A stretch of DNA of 35,033 nucleotides, from positions 1 through 35,033 of the forward strand of contig DFHF01000041.1 of the NCBI GenBank assembly GCA_002371825.1, in the 5' to 3' direction. The notes beneath the pieces were generated by a model. It worked only from the letters and a program-made list of their open reading frames with translations. It was not told where the DNA came from and did not search any database. Within the stretch, counting starts at the first letter, position 1. Each line of letters begins with the position of its first letter. Positions 22,006 to 29,491 of the stretch are shown here, piece after piece. Source of the DNA: Ruminococcus flavefaciens (GTDB lineage Bacteria > Bacillota > Clostridia > Oscillospirales > Ruminococcaceae). Both the position numbers and the translations under genes were made by a program.

Positions 22006-24417
22006 ATGCTTAAAAAAATTACAAGCGGACTGGTATCAGCAGTTATGCTGGCTGGTTCACTGGGCACTGTCGGCAAAGTTTCAGCACCTCTGACAATAAA
22101 TGCTGCAACATCAGAGTTCAATTATGTAGATGCGCTGGATAAATCTCTGTACTTCTATGAGGTACAGCAGGCAGGACCTCTGCCCGACTGGAACCGTGTT
22201 GAGTGGAGATCAGACTCCACTATGCAGGACCCCGTTCTCGGCGGCTGGTACGATGCCGGAGACCATGTAAAGTTCAACCTTCCCATGGCTTATTCAGCTT
22301 CTATGCTGGCATGGGGACTTTATCAGTATCCCGACGGTGTTGAGAAGGCAGGACTGAAAACAACATATGAAAACAATCTGGAATTCGTTCTGGACTATCT
22401 CGTTGACTGTGACAAGGGCACTGAGGTAGTTTATCAGGTAGGTATCGGTAAGCACGACCACACATGGTGGGGCCCCGTTGAACTGCTTGAGTACGGTATG
22501 GAGGACAATTCCCATACAATTGCCGAGTCCCGTGAAGCTCTGACAGGATCAAAGGGCTGCTGTGCAGTTATAGGCGAAATGGCTGCGGCTCTTGCATCAG
22601 GTGCAGCTGCACTTGACGGCACTATCTCAGCTTCAAAGAAGGCTGAGTACCTCAAACACGCAGACAGTATGTATGAGCTTGCCAAGTCATCACCCAACGA
22701 CGAGGTATACAATGACAGCGACGCACAGGGCTTCTACAGATCTAACCACTGCTACGACCAGCTTTTCTACGCTGCAAACTGGCTGTATATCGCAACAGGC
22801 GATGATAAGTACCTTGCAGATGCAAAGAGCTTTATCCCCAAGCTGGACAAAATGCGCGGCGAGGGCGACGTTATCGCCTACGGCTGGGGCCACTGCTGGG
22901 ACGATAACCTCCAGGGCGCTATGCTGCTCTACGCTATAAATACAAATGACGCTGACGCTATCAAGCACGTCAAGAAGCACTGCGACCGCTGGGTAAACGG
23001 CGACGAAGCAGTGAAGATACCCGGCGGACTCCGCTGGCTGAACAACTGGGGCAGCCTCAGATATGCTAACGCAGCAGCTTTCATCGCAACAGTTGCAGCT
23101 GATACAGTCCTCAAGTCAGAGGCTGCAGCTTATACAGATTTCGCAGAAACTCAGGTAAACTACGCTCTTGGTGACAACCCTGACAAGCGCAGCTATCTCA
23201 TCGGATTCGGCAACGACTATCCTCAGAATCCCCACCACCGTACAGCTCACGGCTCATGGAAGAACTCTTTATATGATCCTTCCTACACCCGTCATATCCT
23301 CTACGGCGCTCTCGTAGGAGGCCCCAACCAGGACGGTTCCTATAAGGACAGCCGAGATGACTATATCAACAACGAGGTGGCTACAGACTATAACGCAGGC
23401 TTCACAGCTATGCTCTGTAAGATGATCGACAAGTACGGCGGTACAAAGGATCCTTCATTCCCTCAGCCTGAAAAGCACGATGGTCCTGAGTTCTACGTTG
23501 AGGTGCTCTCAAAGGGCAGTGATTCCAGCGGACAGACAGTCAGCTTCAAGATGACAAACCACTCTGCATGGCCTGCAAGAGTTCAGGATAATCTTTCATT
23601 CAGATACTATATGGATCTCAGTGAGGTCATCGCAGCAGGCAAGAATCCTGAGGATCTGGTTATCCGCTGCGACAGAGATCAGGCAGGTAGTATGTACGCA
23701 GGCAAGGGCTATAAGGCTGCTGAGATCTCAAAGCCTATCAAGTACAGCGGCAATATCTACTACATCGAGGTAAAATTCCCCGACGGTCGTGTAGTTCTTC
23801 CTATCTCGGAGGGACAGCAGCAGTGTGAGGAGCTTATCGCATTTGTAATGCCCGATTACGGCAGCGGCTGGGATTCATCCAACGACTTCTCTGCAAAGGC
23901 TCTGGGCAAGTCCACAGTAGATGCGGACGGTTCTGCAAAGGGTGTTATTTCCCCCTATGTTCCCGTTTACATCAACGGCAAGCTCTACTACGGTGAGGAG
24001 CCAGACGGCACCTCTGCTGACGGCATGGGCGGAACTTCTGATGAGCCTAAGGTGACTACAACTACCGCTCCCAAGCCCACCACAACAACTACTACAACAA
24101 CTTCTCCCAAGCCTACTACCACTACCACAGCTCCTGAGCCTCAGCCCGATCCAGACAGAGTATGGGGCGATGCAGACTGCGACGGAAATGTAAAGATGAA
24201 TGACGCAGTTCTCGTAATGCAGTCCATATCCAATGCTGACAAGTACGGAGTTGACTCTAACGAGCAGGGGCATATCACAGAAAAGGGACAGGCCAATGCC
24301 AACGTATATGAGAACAGCACCAGCGGTATCACTCCACAGGATGCTCTCTACATACAGAAATGGCTCCTGAAGAAGTTCCCCTCACTTGACCCCAAGAATT
24401 TCGACCCTAACGTTTAA
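22006..24417 (+). CDS. GH9 cellulase with CBM3c and dockerin
   Basis: 803 residues. Signal peptide (about 1-33), GH9 catalytic domain (about 37-485), CBM3c (about 495-645), a Pro/Thr linker (about 680-708) and a dockerin (about 715-795). GH9 catalytic features: WYDAGDH (81-87) with the catalytic base Asp, NPHHRTAHGSW with the conserved His, and Glu457 in NNEVATDYNAGF as catalytic acid. GH9-CBM3c is the theme-B architecture of processive endoglucanases. The dockerin, beginning WGDADCDGNVKMNDAVLVMQ, has one canonical calcium loop and a looser second half (SGITPQDALYIQKWLL), a type typical of R. flavefaciens enzymes and different from those of the scaffoldin candidates in this window. Monocistronic, with its own promoter, AGAGGAGAG ribosome site and a terminator. 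Confidence 0.96.
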   Translation: MLKKITSGLVSAVMLAGSLGTVGKVSAPLTINAATSEFNYVDALDKSLYFYEVQQAGPLPDWNRVEWRSDSTMQDPVLGGWYDAGDHVKFNLPMAYSASMLAWGLYQYPDGVEKAGLKTTYENNLEFVLDYLVDCDKGTEVVYQVGIGKHDHTWWGPVELLEYGMEDNSHTIAESREALTGSKGCCAVIGEMAAALASGAAALDGTISASKKAEYLKHADSMYELAKSSPNDEVYNDSDAQGFYRSNHCYDQLFYAANWLYIATGDDKYLADAKSFIPKLDKMRGEGDVIAYGWGHCWDDNLQGAMLLYAINTNDADAIKHVKKHCDRWVNGDEAVKIPGGLRWLNNWGSLRYANAAAFIATVAADTVLKSEAAAYTDFAETQVNYALGDNPDKRSYLIGFGNDYPQNPHHRTAHGSWKNSLYDPSYTRHILYGALVGGPNQDGSYKDSRDDYINNEVATDYNAGFTAMLCKMIDKYGGTKDPSFPQPEKHDGPEFYVEVLSKGSDSSGQTVSFKMTNHSAWPARVQDNLSFRYYMDLSEVIAAGKNPEDLVIRCDRDQAGSMYAGKGYKAAEISKPIKYSGNIYYIEVKFPDGRVVLPISEGQQQCEELIAFVMPDYGSGWDSSNDFSAKALGKSTVDADGSAKGVISPYVPVYINGKLYYGEEPDGTSADGMGGTSDEPKVTTTTAPKPTTTTTTTTSPKPTTTTTAPEPQPDPDRVWGDADCDGNVKMNDAVLVMQSISNADKYGVDSNEQGHITEKGQANANVYENSTSGITPQDALYIQKWLLKKFPSLDPKNFDPNV

Positions 24418-24429
24418 TAATAACACAGA

Positions 24430-24453
24430 CCGCCGCAGGAAAGCCTGCGGCGG
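24430..24453. repeat. GC-rich hairpin after the cellulase gene
   Basis: CCGCCGCAGG, 4-base loop, CCTGCGGCGG: a very stable stem 12 bp after the stop codon without a T-run on the plus strand. It may protect the 3' end or assist the following terminator. Confidence 0.65.
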
Positions 24454-24460
24454 AACAAAA

Positions 24461-24503
24461 AAGGTTACCGGACCAGTAAATTGGCTCGGTAACCTTATTT
24501 TTT
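24461..24503. terminator. Bidirectional terminator between GH9 gene and coaX
   Basis: AAGGTTACCG (24461-24470) and CGGTAACCTT (24487-24496), followed by ATTTTTTA on plus and TTTTTTG on minus. It serves both convergent genes. Confidence 0.88.
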
Positions 24504-24534
24504 ATCAGAGAAAGCTTTTCAGGTCAGGCAAGAA

Positions 24535-25308
24535 TCACTTCTTCTTATTTTTCCTGTAGATTATGCCAAGACCCTTGATAAGAAGGTTGCTGTCGAGAAT
24601 GACCTCCTTCTTGCAGAGAGGCACTACCAGCTCGGAGAGTCCTCCTGTAGCTACTGCCGTACACTTATCACCCAGCTCCTCTTCTATACGCTGGATTATT
24701 CCGTCAAGGGCACAGGCATTGGAATAGAGGAAACCGCTCTTCATGCAGTCGATAGTGTTTGTTCCGATGATATGTGAAGGAGCTTCAAAGTTTACCTTCG
24801 GGAGCTGAGCTGTTCTTGCAATAAGAGCATCAGCTGCAACTGCCATACCGGTCATTATAAGTCCGCCTCGGTAGTTCTTGTTCCTGTCAACTACTGATAC
24901 CGTTGTCGCAGTTCCCATATCGATTATAATAAGGGGAACAGGATACTGATTTATAGCAGCAACTGCATCTACAGCCTGATCGCTGCCAAGCTGCGCAGGA
25001 TTATCTATAAGTATATTGAGACCTGTCTTGACTCCGGGGCCTGCAAGCATTACCTCCACATGGAAGAGCTTGTTTACAGCCTCACGGACAGTATTTGTCA
25101 CAGACGGTACTACCGATGACATTATTGCATCGTCAATATCACCGATGTTGAAGCCGTTCATCTCAAAGATATTTTTTATTATTGAAGCGTATTCTGCGGC
25201 AGTGGCATTGTGATTAGTGGATATACGCTCAAAAAGCACCACCTCATCGTCTTCGGACACACAGCCGAATACTATATTTGTATTTCCGATATCTACAGCT
25301 AAAAGCAT
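24535..25308 (-). CDS. coaX: Type III pantothenate kinase
   Basis: 257 residues from the ATG at 25308; GGAGG lies nine bases upstream and family members begin with the MLLAVDIGNTN phosphate-binding motif, so the longer frame from 25341 is rejected. Further motifs: GSDQAVDAVAA, the IIDMGTATTVSVVD phosphate loop, and GGLIMTGMAVAADAL. It carries out the ATP-dependent phosphorylation of pantothenate, the first step of coenzyme A synthesis, in the cytosol; type III enzymes are not feedback-inhibited by CoA and need a monovalent cation. It is divergent from coaBC, which performs the next two steps, across a shared mirrored promoter region. Confidence 0.95.
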   Translation of the reverse strand: MLLAVDIGNTNIVFGCVSEDDEVVLFERISTNHNATAAEYASIIKNIFEMNGFNIGDIDDAIMSSVVPSVTNTVREAVNKLFHVEVMLAGPGVKTGLNILIDNPAQLGSDQAVDAVAAINQYPVPLIIIDMGTATTVSVVDRNKNYRGGLIMTGMAVAADALIARTAQLPKVNFEAPSHIIGTNTIDCMKSGFLYSNACALDGIIQRIEEELGDKCTAVATGGLSELVVPLCKKEVILDSNLLIKGLGIIYRKNKKK

Positions 25309-25338
25309 TACATCGACCTCCTTGATTGTTATCAAAGC

Positions 25339-25398
25339 CATTATACCATATTTTTATAAAAAAAGCTATAGATTTTTTCACAAATATATGGTATAATG
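25339..25398. promoter_or_regulatory. Mirrored divergent promoters of coaX and coaBC
   Basis: The 13-base sequence ATATGGTATAATG occurs on the plus strand at 25386-25398 and, as a perfect inverted copy, on the minus strand at 25351-25339. Each copy is an extended -10 element (TGG TATAAT), pointing to coaBC on plus and coaX on minus. Recognisable -35 boxes are weak on both sides, as expected for extended -10 promoters. Confidence 0.78.
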
Positions 25399-25466
25399 TC
25401 CTTGCAGATATGCAGATCACCGATCTGCTCCCATTCAGGGGATCTTATCATTCAAGGAGGTACACT

Positions 25467-26678
25467 ATGCTTAAAGGGAAAACCGTTCTTCTCGGAGTCA
25501 CAGGCTCAATTGCCGTATATAAGATCTGCAACCTTGCCCGTATGCTCACTAAGCTCGGAGCTGAGGTACACGTTGCAATGACTCCCAATTCGCTAAACTT
25601 CGTCCACCCGCTTACCTTCGAGACTCTTACTCAGAACAAATGCCTTATAGATACTTTCGACAGGAATTTTGAATACAGCGTAGAACACGTTTCCATAGCC
25701 AAAAAAGCTGATGTAGTCATGATAGCTCCCGCCTCTGCCAACGTTATCGGCAAGATAGCCAACGGAATCGCAGACGATATGCTGACTACAACTGTTATGG
25801 CCTGCACCTGCAAAAAGATCATTGCTCCGGCCATGAACCACAATATGTTCCACAACCCCATAGTTCAGGACAATATCAACAAGCTGAGAAAATTCGGCTA
25901 TGAGATCATAGAACCGGTAAAGGGTATGCTTGCAAACCGTGATATCGGTGACGGAAAGCTGCCGGATGAAGATACTCTTCTGGAGTATATCCTCCGTGAA
26001 GCCGCATTTGAGAAGGATCTTGCCGGAAAGAAGATCCTCGTCACCGCAGGCGCTACCCGTGAAAGCCTCGATCCTGTCCGCTTCATAACCAATCATTCAA
26101 GCGGAAAAATGGGCTTTGCTATGGCAAGAGCTGCAATGCTCCGTGGAGCAGATGTTACTGTAGTTGCCGCTCACACCGAGGTAGCTCCTCCCATGTTCGT
26201 CAATGTGGTACCGGTCAAATCAGCCGCAGATATGTTCAATGCCGTAAAAGAGCGTCTGGATGACTGCGACTTCGTTATAAAAGCCGCCGCTGTGGCAGAC
26301 TATACTCCGGCTGAATATGTAGACTCAAAGATAAAGAAGTCCGACGGCGATATGAGCATCCCACTCAAACGCACTGAGGATATCCTGAAATATATCGGCG
26401 AACACCGCCACTTCGGACAGATCGTATGCGGATTCTCTATGGAGACAGACAATGTCATCGGAAATTCACGCAAGAAGCTTGAATCCAAAAAGTGTGATAT
26501 GATCTGTGCCAACTCAATAAAGCAGTCCGGCGCAGGCTTTGGTACGGATACAAATATAATCACCATAATCACCAATGACCGCTGCGATGAACTGGAGCTA
26601 ATGAGCAAATTCGATGCCGCAAATATCATACTTGATAAAATGGCGGAGATGTCCGGAAAAAAAGGAGAAAACACATGA
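25467..26678 (+). CDS. coaBC: Bifunctional phosphopantothenoylcysteine synthetase/decarboxylase
   Basis: 403 residues from the ATG at 25467 with AAGGAGG immediately upstream; the frame continues leftwards through the promoter. N-terminal CoaC flavoprotein domain (about 1-180): GSIAVYK, active-site His74 in VEHVSIAK, PASANVIGKIANG, PAMNHNMF. C-terminal CoaB domain (about 185-395): VTAGATRESLDPVRFITNHS, KAAAVADY, the KIKK segment. It joins cysteine to 4'-phosphopantothenate and decarboxylates the product. Odd point: the substrate-clamp motif, normally ACGD-like with a catalytic Cys, reads LANRDIGDGKL, with Asn157 at the Cys position. It overlaps the next gene by 4 bp (ATGA) and is divergent from coaX. 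Confidence 0.94.
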   Translation: MLKGKTVLLGVTGSIAVYKICNLARMLTKLGAEVHVAMTPNSLNFVHPLTFETLTQNKCLIDTFDRNFEYSVEHVSIAKKADVVMIAPASANVIGKIANGIADDMLTTTVMACTCKKIIAPAMNHNMFHNPIVQDNINKLRKFGYEIIEPVKGMLANRDIGDGKLPDEDTLLEYILREAAFEKDLAGKKILVTAGATRESLDPVRFITNHSSGKMGFAMARAAMLRGADVTVVAAHTEVAPPMFVNVVPVKSAADMFNAVKERLDDCDFVIKAAAVADYTPAEYVDSKIKKSDGDMSIPLKRTEDILKYIGEHRHFGQIVCGFSMETDNVIGNSRKKLESKKCDMICANSIKQSGAGFGTDTNIITIITNDRCDELELMSKFDAANIILDKMAEMSGKKGENT

Positions 26679-27652
26679 AAATAGCCTTTTTCGACACCAA
26701 GAATTACGATGTTGCCGGCTTTGAGGAATACGGCGGAAAGCACGGGATGAAGTTCAAATTCTACGAGACTAAGCTCAATGCCGATACCGCCGACCTTGCA
26801 AAGGGCTGCGAGGCTGTCTGCGTATTCGTCAACGATACTGTTGACGCAGCTGTTATCGACAGACTTTGCGAGCTGGGAGTCAGGATAATCGCTCTTCGAT
26901 GTGCAGGCTACAATAACGTGGATATCGCCTATGCCAAGGACAGGATAACTGTTGTGAGGGTACCGGCCTATTCGCCCTATGCTGTAGCTGAACACGCTAT
27001 GGCTCTGCTGCTCACATCTATCAGACGTATACACAAGGCCTATATCCGCACCCGTGATTTCAATTTCTCACTCAACGGCCTCACCGGTTTTGACCTTCAC
27101 GGCAAGACCGTGGGAGTTGTGGGCACAGGAAAAATAGGACGTATCTTCATAGATATATGCCGTGGATTCGGCATGAAGATCATCGCCTATGATAAATTTC
27201 CCGCAAAGGACAGCGGTATCGATTACGTTGAACTCGATGAACTCTTCAACCGCAGTGATATAATCTCCTTCCACTGTCCCCTTACCGAGGATACCTATCA
27301 TCTTATAAGCCATGAAACTGTGGGACAGCTCAAAAAGGGAGTCGTCCTGCTGAACACCTCAAGAGGTGCTCTTATCGACGCGGAAGCGCTTCTGGAGGGG
27401 ATCAAATCCAGGCAGATAGGAGCTGCCTGCCTTGACGTGTACGAGGAGGAAGGCGATGTCTTCTTCAACGATTTCTCCGGCCATATCATAGCTGACGATG
27501 TTCTGGCAAGACTGATATCCATGCCAAATGTCATAGTTACCTCTCATCAGGCCTTCCTCACTGAGGAAGCGCTCAACAATATTGCTGAGACCACAGTAGC
27601 AAATCTGCTGGCATTCTCAAACGGCGAGAAGAGCGGCAACGAACTTAACTGA
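26675..27652 (+). CDS. ldhA: D-isomer-specific 2-hydroxyacid dehydrogenase, D-lactate dehydrogenase type
   Basis: 325 residues, the usual length. The NAD-binding motif is GVVGTGKIGRIFIDIC (about 148-163) with Asp after the second strand (IIAYD), which favours NADH. Catalytic Arg is in LNTSRGALID, the acidic partner in LDVYEEEGD, and the His in SHQAFLT. The sequence style (MKIAFFDTKNYD, LRCAGYNNVD) is that of fermentative D-lactate dehydrogenases, which reduce pyruvate to D-lactate to recycle NADH. It overlaps coaBC by four bases and is translated from AAAGGAG inside it, so the two are coupled. The link to CoA synthesis is positional, not functional, as far as can be seen. Confidence 0.88.
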   Translation: MKIAFFDTKNYDVAGFEEYGGKHGMKFKFYETKLNADTADLAKGCEAVCVFVNDTVDAAVIDRLCELGVRIIALRCAGYNNVDIAYAKDRITVVRVPAYSPYAVAEHAMALLLTSIRRIHKAYIRTRDFNFSLNGLTGFDLHGKTVGVVGTGKIGRIFIDICRGFGMKIIAYDKFPAKDSGIDYVELDELFNRSDIISFHCPLTEDTYHLISHETVGQLKKGVVLLNTSRGALIDAEALLEGIKSRQIGAACLDVYEEEGDVFFNDFSGHIIADDVLARLISMPNVIVTSHQAFLTEEALNNIAETTVANLLAFSNGEKSGNELN

Positions 27653-27664
27653 CGGTCAGTCCGG

Positions 27665-27685
27665 GCGGTATCAGTGGGATACCGC
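27665..27685 (+). promoter_or_regulatory. Intercistronic hairpin between ldhA and rubredoxin
   Basis: GCGGTATC, 5-base loop, GATACCGC: a perfect 8-bp stem with no T-run, in the 86-bp gap. It may stabilise mRNA ends or separate expression levels, with rubredoxin possibly co-transcribed. Confidence 0.5.
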
Positions 27686-27738
27686 TCTGTGAAGGATATA
27701 AATAACAGACAGGAAGTCTGGGAAAAGGAGGGTTGAAA

Positions 27739-27897
27739 ATGGCAAAATACGTTTGTGACGTCTGTGGATGGGAGTACGACGAGGAGTTGGGCGACCCCGA
27801 TAACGGTATCGCTCCCGGCACTAAGTTCGAGGATCTCCCCGATGACTTTGAATGTCCTCTCTGCGGAGTTGATAAGTCTCAGTTCTCCGAAGCATAA
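27739..27897 (+). CDS. Rubredoxin
   Basis: 52 residues, typical rubredoxin length, below common ORF cut-offs. Two CxxCG knuckles bind one iron atom: Cys6/Cys9 in VCDVCGW and Cys39/Cys42 in ECPLCGV, with the conserved DPDNGIAPGTKFEDLPDDF between them. It is a small cytosolic one-electron carrier, in anaerobes often feeding rubrerythrin, superoxide reductase or oxygen/peroxide reductases. AAGGAGG lies nine bases upstream of the ATG. A strong bidirectional terminator follows at once. No dedicated electron partner is adjacent. Confidence 0.97.
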   Translation: MAKYVCDVCGWEYDEELGDPDNGIAPGTKFEDLPDDFECPLCGVDKSQFSEA

Positions 27898-27902
27898 AAA
27901 AT

Positions 27903-27946
27903 ATACCGCTCTTTTACTTCTTATCGGTAAAAGAGCGGTATTTTTT
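27903..27946. terminator. Bidirectional terminator after rubredoxin
   Basis: ATACCGCTCTTTTAC (27903-27917) and GTAAAAGAGCGGTAT (27927-27941) are perfect 15-base arms, followed by TTTTTT on plus and preceded by A residues that give T on minus. It also ends the convergent amidohydrolase gene, whose stop codon overlaps its edge. Confidence 0.92.
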
Positions 27947-28757
27947 ATCTCACGTTCAGGAAGTTTTTGAAGTTTTCAGAAAGTATCATCTGATTTTCCT
28001 TCTCGGTAAAACCAAGAGCAAGGAATCTCTCCAGCTCATCCTCGTGGCTCCACATAGGGAAATCTGAACCGAAGAAGCAATTCTCAACACCATATTTCCT
28101 GATGATGCGGGCAGCTCTCTCAGGGCTGAGGAAGGCCAGTGAACTGCTGACGTCAAAGCGAACGTTCTGAAGGCCCGGGAGACACTTCTCAGCATCGTCC
28201 CAGCGCTGATATCCGCCAAGATGTGCGGCAAGAAGCTGGAGACGAGGGAAGTTATCGTGGATGGCTTTTATTCTTTCAGGCGCAGAATAATCATATCTGT
28301 TGTCTCCGCAGTGTATGAGCAGAGGCAGCCTGCCCTGTATTATCTCGTATATCTTGAAAGCCTCAGGGGAATCTGCATCGAACTTCTGGAAATCCGGGTG
28401 AAGCTTGACTCCGTTAAGTCCCAGCTCCTCTATCTGAATTATGTCAGCCTCTATATCCTCAGAATCGGGATGCGTGGTTCCGAAGCCGTAAAACTCCGGA
28501 TGCAGCCTGCACTCCCCTGCAATGAATGTATTTATAGAGCTTATCTGTCTCGGTGATGTAGCTGTGGAGCAGACCAGATAGCGTGATACGCCGATCTTCT
28601 TTCCGCTCTCGATGAGCTTATCGCTCAATCCGCAGCCTGTCATCGGTATGTCATAAAAGTGTCCGATGTTCAGCGTAGCATTCTCTGCTATCTTCTCTGG
28701 GAAAATGTGTGCATGAGCATCTATTATCTCATATTTTTTGTATTCCTCGGATATCAT
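27945..28757 (-). CDS. Metal-dependent amidohydrolase (Amidohydro_2-like/TIM-barrel hydrolase)
   Basis: 270 residues, cytosolic. Metal ligands expected in this superfamily are visible: HxH in IIDAHAHIFPE, Lys/His in GVKLHPDFQKF, LIHCGD, LLAAHLGG, and Asp in FFGSDFPMW. This is the pattern of the PF04909 (Amidohydro_2) family, which includes hydrolases and decarboxylases of unknown substrate in Firmicutes. The substrate cannot be deduced. It is monocistronic, with a perfect-consensus promoter on its own side, convergent with rubredoxin. Confidence 0.85.
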   Translation of the reverse strand: MISEEYKKYEIIDAHAHIFPEKIAENATLNIGHFYDIPMTGCGLSDKLIESGKKIGVSRYLVCSTATSPRQISSINTFIAGECRLHPEFYGFGTTHPDSEDIEADIIQIEELGLNGVKLHPDFQKFDADSPEAFKIYEIIQGRLPLLIHCGDNRYDYSAPERIKAIHDNFPRLQLLAAHLGGYQRWDDAEKCLPGLQNVRFDVSSSLAFLSPERAARIIRKYGVENCFFGSDFPMWSHEDELERFLALGFTEKENQMILSENFKNFLNVR

Positions 28758-28797
28758 ATATTGATCCTCCTATGATCTTCTTTTCGTCTAAATACTT

Positions 28798-28826
28798 ATT
28801 ATATATCAACTTTCAGGATTTGTCAA
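28798..28826 (-). promoter_or_regulatory. Sigma-A promoter of the amidohydrolase gene
   Basis: On the minus strand TTGACA (28821-28826), 17 bases, TATAAT (28798-28803), a perfect consensus. Confidence 0.87.
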
Positions 28827-28905
28827 ATACTTATTCCTATTGTTGCACTAAGCAAATAAATGTCGGAATGTAAGAATCTGTAATCAAAAATTATCCGCTT
28901 TGCTA

Positions 28906-28934
28906 TGGACAAATTTCACAAATTATGCTATAAT
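28906..28934 (+). promoter_or_regulatory. Promoter of the NUDIX gene
   Basis: TGGACA (28906-28911), 17 bases, TATAAT (28929-28934), with TGC before the -10 box (extended -10). Confidence 0.8.
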
Positions 28935-28953
28935 AATTGTGAAACTACATGGG

Positions 28954-28993
28954 GAGCCTTTATGGCTCTTCCGCATTATGCCGCATCAGCGGC
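28954..28993 (+). promoter_or_regulatory. Two leader hairpins before the NUDIX gene
   Basis: GAGCC TTTAT GGCTC (28954-28968) and GCCGC ATCA GCGGC (28980-28993) lie between promoter and ribosome site. They are short and of unknown function. The first resembles the leader hairpin of the GH9 gene in shape. Confidence 0.45.
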
Positions 28994-29008
28994 AAGAAAG
29001 GATCATTT

Positions 29009-29422
29009 ATGCTTCACGAGAAATCATGCGGTGCAATAGTGTACCGTAAATTTCATGGGAACACCGAGATACTCCTTATAAAGCATATCAACAGCGGACA
29101 CTGGTCCTTCCCCAAGGGTCATGTTGAGGCCGGCGAAACTGAGGTCGAAACTGCCCGCCGTGAGATCATGGAGGAGACTTCTATCGATGTGATAATCGAT
29201 CCCACATTCCGTGAGACCGTCACCTACTCTCCAAAAAAGGACACTATGAAGGTAGTCGTCTATTTTCTTGCAAAAGCCAAAAACGTTGACTTTGTGCCGC
29301 AGGAGGACGAGATCTCTGAGATACGCTGGGTCGATATATCCTATGCAGCAAATATACTTTCATACGAAAACGACAGAACGATAGTCACAAAGGCTAAAAA
29401 TGCCATAAAAGAAGCCCTCTGA
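29009..29422 (+). CDS. NUDIX hydrolase
   Basis: 137 residues from the ATG at 29009 with AAAGGA upstream. The longer frame from 28949 starts inside the transcript leader hairpins and is rejected. The NUDIX box is complete: GHVEAGETEVETARREIMEE (about 37-56), with the REIMEE core that binds the catalytic metal. The N-terminus, EKSCGAIVYRKFHGN, and HWSFPKGHVEAGE resemble bis(5'-nucleosyl)-tetraphosphatase-like (Ap4A hydrolase) members, so cleavage of Ap4A or related nucleotides is the best guess. It is cytosolic and followed 69 bp later by a lipoprotein gene on the same strand. Confidence 0.9.
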   Translation: MLHEKSCGAIVYRKFHGNTEILLIKHINSGHWSFPKGHVEAGETEVETARREIMEETSIDVIIDPTFRETVTYSPKKDTMKVVVYFLAKAKNVDFVPQEDEISEIRWVDISYAANILSYENDRTIVTKAKNAIKEAL

Positions 29423-29491
29423 GGATAGACTTACCGCCTTCCCGGAGGCAATATCAGCGCTTTTCCCTTTTATTTTAAAGGAGGAGTATTC

